Of a DNA stretch of 11,353 nucleotides, positions 1-7,600 are shown piece by piece. Position 1 is the first letter of the stretch. Each line of letters opens with the position of its first letter. The notes beneath the pieces are model-generated. The model searched no databases. It saw only the letters and a list, made by a program, of their open reading frames with translations, and was not told where the DNA came from. Source of the DNA: JBBATK01 sp039810585 (GTDB taxonomy: Bacteria; Bacteroidota; Ignavibacteria; Kapaibacteriales; NICIL-2); contig JBDHXF010000073.1 of assembly GCA_039810585.1 (NCBI GenBank), positions 1-11,353 of the forward strand, given 5' to 3'. The position numbers and the translations under genes are program-made.

Positions 1-39
1 CGCACTCGAAACTCCACTAAATTGGTAAACGGAAATTAG

Positions 40-76
40 TAGAATTTCAGTCCAGTCAAATAGGGGGCTGGAACAC
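40..76 (-). repeat. Diverged direct repeat, copy 1
   Basis: On the plus strand this stretch shares the blocks TAGAAT, GTCCAGT and ATAGGGGG, in the same order, with 137-172. Roughly 27 of 37 aligned positions match, with one gap. The two copies start 97 bp apart, which is 32 codons plus one base. Read leftward, the copy encodes PPI-D-WT-E-ILL only after removal of one base, so the extra base probably lies here, in the AAA at 58-60. Confidence 0.5.
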
Positions 77-136
77 CGGCAGCTGCTGGAGCAAATCAAC
101 TTCCCCCAATGCCTTAGAAACCTCATTAACTAACAA

Positions 137-172
137 TAGAATATCTGTCCAGTTTATAGGGGGGCAGACCAC
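137..172 (-). repeat. Diverged direct repeat, copy 2
   Basis: Partner of the repeat at 40-76. Read leftward in the frame of the ATG at 208 it encodes VVCPPINWTDILL without interruption. The differences from the other copy are mostly conservative at protein level (Asp/Asn, Glu/Asp, Ile/Leu), which is what an old coding duplication would show. Confidence 0.5.
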
Positions 173-206
173 ATGTTTAATAGCTCCACTTCCCACTATT
201 GTTGTC

Positions 207-229
207 ATGTAGTCATTGAAAGACTACAT
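207..229 (-). promoter_or_regulatory. 8-bp inverted repeat overlapping the start codon of the leftward ORF
   Basis: ATGTAGTC (207-214) and GACTACAT (222-229) are perfect reverse complements around a 7-base loop. On the minus strand the 3' arm contains the first two bases of the ATG at 208. The RNA hairpin would therefore fold over the start codon and could limit translation. The same DNA could instead be a dyad operator. No run of T follows on either strand, so it is not a convincing intrinsic terminator. Confidence 0.4.
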
Positions 230-295
230 CTTCAGAAGGAGCGGGATAGTAACTATACTATGAATAAGGACGATGAGAACGAGCGTTGTTGTTTG

Positions 296-303
296 CAAAT
301 ATA
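296..303 (-). promoter_or_regulatory. Candidate leftward promoter, Bacteroidota-type -7 box
   Basis: On the minus strand this reads TATATTTG, a perfect match to the TAnnTTTG consensus known for the major Bacteroidota sigma factor, and it is followed by C. Transcription would start near 290, giving a leader of about 80 nt before the ATG at 208. The matching TTG -33 element is not present at the usual 19-21 bp spacing. The nearest minus-strand TTG (309-311) is too close. The box is therefore suggestive only. Confidence 0.35.
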
Positions 304-513
304 AGGCGCAACTCGTTGAAATTATTGCTGATGGCGCTCGAGCTTGTGTGTACCTGCTAAGACAAGAGTTGAACTGAGTGTTTTATGAGTGGTCAGAGAC
401 GGATTGTCAATGAATATCTTCGAATGAAACGTACCGCATATGTAAGTCAAGAATACTTGAGTTTGTGGTATTAATAGTGTAACGCAGAAATGCGAGTATT
501 AAGCTAAGTTTCG
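304..513. other. Intergenic stretch upstream of the regulator gene
   Basis: I see no gene, RNA gene or terminator here. This presumably contains the promoter for the rightward gene at 514. The only near match to TAnnTTTG on this strand is TAAGTTTC at 505-512, which lacks a TTG at the right distance. A TTGAGT at 457-462 has no credible partner downstream. A 29-codon plus-strand frame at 385-474 is too short to support. Confidence 0.5.
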
Positions 514-1617
514 ATGTTTTTTTTTCATCGTTTCGTAATGAAGTTGCAACGCTCCGAATTCATCAAGCGCTTTTCCGTCTCGCTGAATCTATCTCAGTTT
601 GAGGGTAAGAACATTTTGAGCTCTGAGGAATCAATGGCCCTGCGGTATTCGAGCATTATAGATGCCATAATCGACAATGAAGCATGTTTCATTGGGGTGT
701 ATGACTTAACTAGAAGTGAGAAGCAGTATGTTTTTGTATCTAACGGATGTCGCCGAATTCTGGGTTACAGTCCAGAAGAGGTTTTAGCCCAAGGTTTTGA
801 ATTGGCTGCAGCTATGATCCATGACGAAGATCTGGAGCGATTGCTGCAGTTCAATCTTGAAATGAATCAAGAGTTTCGGGATCTGCCATTCGAACAGATT
901 CGATCTAAGGTGTTCTCATGTGAGAATCGCATCCGCCAAAAATCTGGTAAAGTGATCTGGATGCGTTCGCACTCACAGTTGTTAACTAAGACGGATTTCG
1001 GTGAACCTCAGTTAGTGTTCTTTGTTAACACCGATGTTACCAGGGAAAAAGAGCTTGACCTTGCTTTAATCGAAAAATCTAAGAGAGAGAGAGATCTCTT
1101 GGAACAAAATGTAAAGCTTGAGATAGAGCAAGAGAGGCAGAAGATTGAGATTATGCGATTAGAACTCGAGAAGCTCCGTTTAGAATTGGACTTCAAGGAA
1201 AAAGAACTATTGCACTACGCAATGAGTCTTGCCGCAAAAAATGAATTGATGAGTTCGATAAAGAATGCTATTCGTCAAATTGGGAATTTCTCTTCAGAGA
1301 AAATTCAGAACGAGATCAACAGCAGTTTAAATGCCCTTTATGACACGCGAAGCGTAGAAGAGGAATGGGCGTCATTTCAAGTACAGTTCAACGCTATTAA
1401 CCCTGACTTCAGTAAAAAATTACTAAAAGCCTATCCTAATATCACTAAATCAGAACTTAGTATCATTTCGATGCTGCGACTCCAAATGCAACCGAAAGAC
1501 ATTGCTCGGTTTAAGTATGTCAGCGTTTCAAATATACACAATCATATTGGGCGTATTCGACGAAAGCTAGGCTTACGGCGGACACAGAATATCTCGAAAT
1601 ATTTAGCTGAATTCTAA
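514..1617 (+). CDS. PAS-domain, coiled-coil, LuxR-type helix-turn-helix transcriptional regulator
   Basis: A 367-residue soluble protein with no signal peptide or membrane segment. Residues ~45-178 form a PAS sensor domain. Visible hallmarks are FVSNGCRRILGYSPEEV, the MIHDEDLERL segment, and the closing strands with KSGKVIWMRSHSQLL and VNTDVTREKEL. Residues ~182-256 are a charged heptad-rich helix, probably a dimerising coiled coil that relays the PAS state. Residues ~308-358 are a helix-turn-helix of the LuxR/GerE type (ITKSELSIISMLRLQMQPKD, then IGRIRRKLGL). This C-terminal arrangement is common in Bacteroidota regulators. There is no receiver, kinase or cyclase domain, so it looks like a one-component cytoplasmic sensor with unknown ligand. 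The start is uncertain. ATG 514 is followed by nine T and has no ribosome-binding site. ATG 538 (residue 9) begins MKLQRSEF and is an equal candidate. It lies upstream of and codirectional with the surface-protein pair, so it may regulate them. Confidence 0.85.
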   Translation: MFFFHRFVMKLQRSEFIKRFSVSLNLSQFEGKNILSSEESMALRYSSIIDAIIDNEACFIGVYDLTRSEKQYVFVSNGCRRILGYSPEEVLAQGFELAAAMIHDEDLERLLQFNLEMNQEFRDLPFEQIRSKVFSCENRIRQKSGKVIWMRSHSQLLTKTDFGEPQLVFFVNTDVTREKELDLALIEKSKRERDLLEQNVKLEIEQERQKIEIMRLELEKLRLELDFKEKELLHYAMSLAAKNELMSSIKNAIRQIGNFSSEKIQNEINSSLNALYDTRSVEEEWASFQVQFNAINPDFSKKLLKAYPNITKSELSIISMLRLQMQPKDIARFKYVSVSNIHNHIGRIRRKLGLRRTQNISKYLAEF

Positions 1618-1657
1618 TTAACAATTCGTTCACTTAGAGCTCTTGAGGGAGCGTAGA

Positions 1658-1688
1658 AAAGTGAAACACTTTACTTTAAAAGAAAGTG
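1658..1688 (+). promoter_or_regulatory. Competing short hairpins just before the giant gene's start codon
   Basis: AAAGTG (1658-1663), CACTTT (1667-1672) and AAAGTG (1683-1688) lie in succession. The middle element can pair with the first (loop AAA) or with the last, where an inner CTT/AAG pair extends the stem. The downstream hairpin ends two bases before the ATG at 1691 and would cover the initiation region. The upstream one would free it. The stems are short and A/T-rich, so a regulatory role is speculative. No strong Shine-Dalgarno sequence is present; the purine-rich AAAGAAAG just before the start is the best candidate. Confidence 0.25.
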
Positions 1689-1690
1689 CC

Positions 1691-4600
1691 ATGAAGAAAC
1701 TATTATATTACTTTTCGGTAGTAATTGTGTTGTTAAGCCTCACAAGTGTCCCTGTGAAGACCCAATCACTGTCGGTTTATGACATTGACGTTAGCAATTT
1801 TCCCAGTGTGAAGATCCGCGTCTTCGTGTTCGACCAGAATGGCAATCTACTCCGCAATCTGTCTCCAGCACAGTTCCAGATTGTTGAAAATGGGACTCCT
1901 CGTACAGTTAGCGCCTATAGTTGCGGGCCACAATCTACACCATGCCCAAACTTATCAGCAGTGCTGACGGTCGATGTTTCCGGGTCGATGGATCAAGGGG
2001 CACCAAGACGCATAGACTTAGCGAAATCTGCCGCCAAAGCTTTCGTGCGTGCATTAGCACTGAATGTGAACGAGTGTGCAGTGACAAGTTTTGATCAACT
2101 GAACTATCTCAACTGCGATTTTACACGTGACACCACCCGACTCCTCAACGCGATAAACGGGCTGATACCTCTTGGTGGTACAGATTATGACATGGGCTTT
2201 CGCAATAGTCCAGCTGGAGGTCTAGTTGTCGCACAGCGTTCGCAACCTAACAATCGACGTGTCGTGGTGTTTCTTACCGATGGTCTGGGTGCCGGCAATG
2301 AAGCTGCGATCACATCTATGGCGCAATCCAACAATATCAAAGTGTATTGCATCGCAGTGGGTATGGGGACGCCTCAAATTTTGAAAAATATCTGCACAGC
2401 GACCAATGGACAATGGTTCGACAATGTCAATCAAATAGCCCAGGCAGAAGCGATTTACAGGCAGATCTCCAGTTATGAACAGTGCTATCCCCCTTGTGAG
2501 TTAAGCTTTACGAGTGCTCTGGACTGTAATCAAAACCGAAGTGTCACCATAACAATTCCAAGTTTGGGCATCTCACAAGTGCTGAACTACGCTTTGCCCA
2601 CTTCACTTATACCAAAACTGAGTTATAGTAAGACGGGAGTTAGTTACGGAGGAGTCCCTCCGGCCACAACGCGAGATTCGACAGTAATACTGACAGCGCA
2701 AAACGGAACTGTTACAGTGAATAGCGGCAGCTTCAGCAACACAAAATTCAGTGTCGTGAATTGGGGTGGAGCCTCGCCTCCTTTTACCCTAAGCAACGGT
2801 CAAACACGTACGCTAACGGTACGATTCTCACCCACTGACTCAAGCATGCAATTCGGCTCGTTGAGCTTGAACACAAATGCCTGTAACAATGGAAGTTTTG
2901 TTGTCTCGGGAGGTTATGCATCCCGGACGGTGGCAACACGCACGCTTGCCGTTGTTGAGCCTAACGGCGGAGAAAACTACAGCACGTGTGACTCCATGAA
3001 GATACGATGGAGTGGCATTCAGCTAAGTGACACAGTCCGTATAGAGTTAAGTACTAATAACGGTGCAAGCTGGACTAAGATTAAGGATTCGGTCACGAAT
3101 ACAAATCAATTGGTCATTAAAACACCAGCAAGTGTTGGTACGCAGAATTTAGTGCGAGTGTCACAGTTAAAGAAGCAGAGTGACACTATGATGTTGTTAC
3201 CGAATTACTTCAGGGGAAACACCAGTTATGTAAAGCCGCACCCGGCGAACGGAAATATTGTCGCTGCATGCAATGGATGGCCGGGAGGAACCTCGAAACT
3301 CTCAAGTCTTCGTGACGAACGAAAAGTATTTATTTACGACTGCAATTCCGGAGATACGATAAAGACCTTCACACCAACAGGCTCTGCAGCGTATTCAAAC
3401 GCTTATGCCGTGGCTTGGAGTTCAACCGGTGACACGTTAATAAGCCTTCATTATGCACCGGCTACTGCGAGCTCATATGTGTTTATTTGGAATTATAACA
3501 CTGGCAGTGTACTGAGTACAATAACAATATCTTCAAGCGAGGCAGTTGACTGTGATATTGATGCAACGGGTACACGAATTGCGGTTGCATTGCAGAAGGT
3601 AAATAACAACGTACTTCTTTACAACGTTACAAATGGATCCTTACTACAAACTCTTGCGTATCATGACAATAAAGTGTGGCGGGTGCGATTTAATCCGCAG
3701 GGTACACGTCTTGCATCATGTGGCCAAGATAATCGTGCCATAATCTGGGATGTTTCAACCTATGTGCGACTCATTACTATTACGCAGCCAAGTGTTGTAA
3801 CGTGCGTAGCCTGGAGTCCCACACAGGCACAGTTCGTAACCTCTTGCAGTGACAATTATTCACGTTTGTATGATGGGTCTACGGGAGCGCTTATTAGGAC
3901 ATTTAATGGTGCAGTTGTTGGCACCGGTCCCCTTTATTGGACGTCATTTAATGGTGATGGTTCAAGAATTCTATCAAGTGGAACTTCAAATTCATCACGT
4001 TGCGCAATATGGAATGTATCATCAGGTGCATTAGTAACGTCGTTTGATTTTACAGCCCGGGTAAATAAGGCTGTGAATGCTGGTAATAGTTGTTGTTATA
4101 TGCAGAATGGGAATATAGTTACAGCCAACTTAGGATATGGATTAAATCTTTTTACATCATCCGGTAGTTTTGTTCGGTCTTTCGCCAGAATAAATGGATT
4201 AGTACAATGGGGAAGCTCTGTCGATTTTAGTACAGATGGTGCTTTAATTGCAATTACAGGTACAATGGGAGAAACTATCGTTTATGATTCGAAAACAAAG
4301 GATACTGTAAAAGTTATTACAGGTAGCTCCGAGAATCCGTCTTGGCCCTTCGATTGGCGAGCATCAACTCAGTTTAGTCCAAACGGTCAATATTTAGGCA
4401 TCAAGGACCCAGACGGTCTGGTTCGACTATACTCAACAAGTACGTGGACACTTGTTAAATCAATTTCGACTGGCAGTACTAGCCCAGCATTTTGTTTTTC
4501 TCCTGATGCGCAGTCTTTTATTGTTAACAATAGCTTGTACAACGTGAGTACTGGAAGCTTAACAAGAACATTTTCTACTGGGATTAACGTTAGGGCAATT

Positions 4601-7600
4601 TGCTTTGATCAAACTGGCACGACAGCGTATTTAGCTGGAGGTGCAGTAACAAACGATACAGGGGCCGTTGTGCGTGTAAATGTTAACTCTGGAGCAGTTC
4701 TGAGCACAGGAATCCGTCAATCACAAGGGCATTATACTGGAGTTGTGCGCAATAGTAGCGGCAGTGTACTAGGAGTCGCTTGCAGATACTACTCTACAGA
4801 TCTATACGATAGCGGTACATTGGCAGTAGGAGCATTTAATACGGTAGATCTTAATTCTAGTGATTTGGCTCATGAAAAAGCCTGCGGTACAAATGGTAGT
4901 ACCGAATGTAGGGTGTTGCTGTTTCCATCAGGTAATTCATTGAAGACGTACAATGCTCTACATACCTCGGAATCGTACAGCCCCGTTCTTAGTCCTGATG
5001 GCACACGTGTCTTCACGACTTCACAAGATGGCTACCTTGAGATCTATGACATTGAGCCACAATTGGTACAATCTGATACCTCTGATGCGGTGTTCAGTAT
5101 AGGGTCTCCAGTGATTTCCACGACCTACAGTAGCGGAATCAACTTTGGTAGTATCGGAACTGGTATGAATAAGGACACTACCTTTAGCGCACTTTTTTGC
5201 AATACTGGGTCATCCAAGGTGCGTATCGAAAGTATGCTCATTGCAGGAGCCAATGCTGCAGACTTTAGCATATCTCGAGGTGCCGCTGGTGATACCCTGT
5301 CACCCGGCGAGTGTCGGACGATTGAGCTTCGCTTTGCTCCTTCGTCTGTCGGATCGAAGAGTGCTCAACTGCAGATCATCACCAAGTGTGATACACTGAA
5401 AATATCCCTTAATGGCACCGTAGTACAACCAAGTTTACAAGTGGCAGCTACTATTGTTGACTTTGGCAAAGTCGAAGTTGGACTCCAGAAAGATACAACG
5501 GTAAGCGTTGTAGTGAAGAATATTGGTGCCAGCGCTGTAACTGTTACTAACACAAGAAAGGCTGGTCCTGATACTACACAGTTTCAGATACTCAACGGCG
5601 GAGGCTCTTTTACGCTTGCCGCTGGCGCGAGCCGACAAATGCAACTGCGCTTTGCCCCTGTGGAGAGAGGTTTAACTAACGGACTCATCCTCTTTGACTA
5701 TGCCGGGGTTGGTTCTCCTGCTGTGGCAATGCTTCTGGGTGAAGGCTTGCGCCTGGCACGGGCTAATGCTAACGCACCAGTGTTTGACAATCTAACATGT
5801 CATGTTAGCTATCGTGACACGACTATCACTTTAAGTAGCTTCGGTACAGACGACTTAATAGTTAGCGACACATCAATCTCAGGCGCTAGTGCTGCTCAAT
5901 TCAGAATTCTTTCAGGTCTTCGTAAGCCCGACACCTTAAACCGTACCAACGGTTCGCGACAGATCACCATTCGTTTTACACCGGTGGTGACAGGAAACGC
6001 GACGGCAACGCTCAATCTGAAAACAAACGCTGTGAATCTTCCGCCCGACAGCGTGTTGCACATCAGTCTCGCTGGAAGAAAAGACAGCATTGGCTTTGTC
6101 ATTGCTAACAAGCAAATACTGCTTAGTAACGTAACAGCAAATACTGCCTATGCGCGTAGTGCACAGCTCACAAATACTGGAACAGTAGCGATTGGTTGGA
6201 CTGGTTTACCCGTCACAATCGGTAAGTTCATCATTGACAGTATTGCTCCGAATCCCACGCCACCCGGTCAGAATGCAACCATTTACTTACGCTTTAGTGG
6301 TGGCGCAAAAGGTACTAGCTACAAGGAGCGGTATATAGTGACAGATACGCTCTGTGGCCGCCTTGACAGCTTGAACTTGAGCGCGACTGTAGAAATCCCC
6401 ACACCACCTACGCTGAGTAGTTTGAGTCTATTGGGGCTATCGGCGATAGGTTGTGGTGTAGCAAACAGCGACAGTGTGATAGTGATCTCAAATCCTGGAG
6501 ACTCTGCGGTTGTCATACGGCAGATGCGCCTTGCTGGACTGGATTCTGTAGACTTCGAGATATTATCACCGACCTCATTTCCAGTGAGCGTTGCCTCACA
6601 CGACAGCATGTCGATTCGTATCCGCTTTAAGCCCTCAAGTGTTGGAGCGAAGCAGACGAGCCTGAATATCCGAAGCAACGCATTCAACAGCGGTGCTGAC
6701 AGCACCTATAGTATACAGCTGTTCTGTCAAAAAGATAGCGCAGCTTTCACTCTGCCCAGCTCATTGAGTTTTACAAATGTCCCCTCCTCAACAGCCCAAC
6801 AAAAACAACTGACGTTGAAGAACACAGGAACCAGAGCTATCGGCTGGATGGCAACGCCGGTTGTAGTCAACGAGTTTGTGATCGATTCGATTGTACCGAA
6901 GAGTACTCCGGTGGGCGGACAGTCTGTTGTGTACATTACCTTTACTGGCGGCAGTTCCGGGCAGACATTTAAGCGTAGCTACGACTTTATTGAATCAACG
7001 TGCAACCAGAAGATTACGCTGAATCTAACTGCAACGGTCGACATTCCGCCCCCAACGCTGGTCTGCGCCAGCACTGTGCAGACGGGACATCTGCTGTGCA
7101 AGACTGAGTTGGACACCAGTGTGACAATCTCCAACACTGGAGGAAGTGATTTAATCATCAGTGATACTCTGATCGGCGGTGCAGAGGCCGCAGCCTTTAG
7201 TCTGCCAGGCCTGGTGCTACCTCTTACTATCCCAACGAAGCAACAGGCTTCGATCAGGGTGCATGTACGTAGCCTCAAGATTGGCTTGCATAGTGGTGTT
7301 CTGGACCTGGTCTCGAATGCAGACAATGCTACTGCTGGTCATACACAGATTGGTCTGAGTATGCGAAAAGATAGTGCAGGCTTCAGCCTGAGTCCCTCAA
7401 GCTTATCTTACACAAACGTCCCCATCGCAACAGCCGTCACGAAGACTCTGACTATCACTAATACTGGCAGTCTTGCTCAGAGCTGGTCGACGCCGTTGTC
7501 TGCAAGCGGATTCGTCATTGATTCTATTGTACCCTCAACAACGCCGCCCGGTGGCACATCCATCGTGTACGTGCGATTCATTGGCGGAAACACAGGCGAT

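Larger units (their letters stand above)
1..208 (-). pseudogene. Short leftward ORF with internal repeat, broken by a one-base frameshift and running off the window
   Basis: An ATG at 208-206 opens a 50-codon frame that stops at 58-56. The product begins MTTIVGSGAIKHV and contains PPINWTDILLLVNEVSKALG, then ends in PVFQPPI. If one base of the AAA run at 58-60 is dropped, the frame continues as DWTEILLISVYQFSG and stays open to position 1. This restores a second copy of the motif PPI-[ND]-WT-[DE]-ILL, 32 codons after the first. The repeat and the restored frame suggest a real protein-coding ancestry. The frame upstream is closed by a TAG six codons before the ATG, so 208 is the first usable start. 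A promoter-like box and a hairpin lie just upstream on the same strand. I do not recognise the family. It could be a decayed gene, a sequencing error in a live gene, or chance, and the shortness keeps confidence low. Confidence 0.33.

Noticed and set aside
385..474. 29-codon plus-strand ORF starting MSGQRRIVNEYL
   Set aside because: Too short, no ribosome-binding site, no recognisable motif and no partner repeat; compatible with chance.
505..512. TAAGTTTC as a promoter -7 box for the regulator gene
   Set aside because: One mismatch to TAnnTTTG, no TTG at the correct spacing, and transcription would start after ATG 514.
1643..1690. Longer start for the giant gene at TTG 1643
   Set aside because: The extra 16 residues are strongly charged and would bury the signal peptide. 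ATG 1691 gives a textbook MKK-hydrophobic leader.
4885..4904. Inverted repeat CGGTAC...GTACCG in the propeller region
   Set aside because: A 6-bp stem inside coding sequence with no regulatory context; expected by chance in a gene this long.
5792..5808. 17-base near-perfect palindrome CTAACATG-T-CATGTTAG inside the giant gene
   Set aside because: It lies within ordinary codons for LTCHVS with no related copies seen; most likely coincidence.
6319..7326. Long minus-strand frames opposite the tandem modules (128 and 115 codons)
   Set aside because: They are shadows of the repeated plus-strand modules, with no protein-like domains or start signals.
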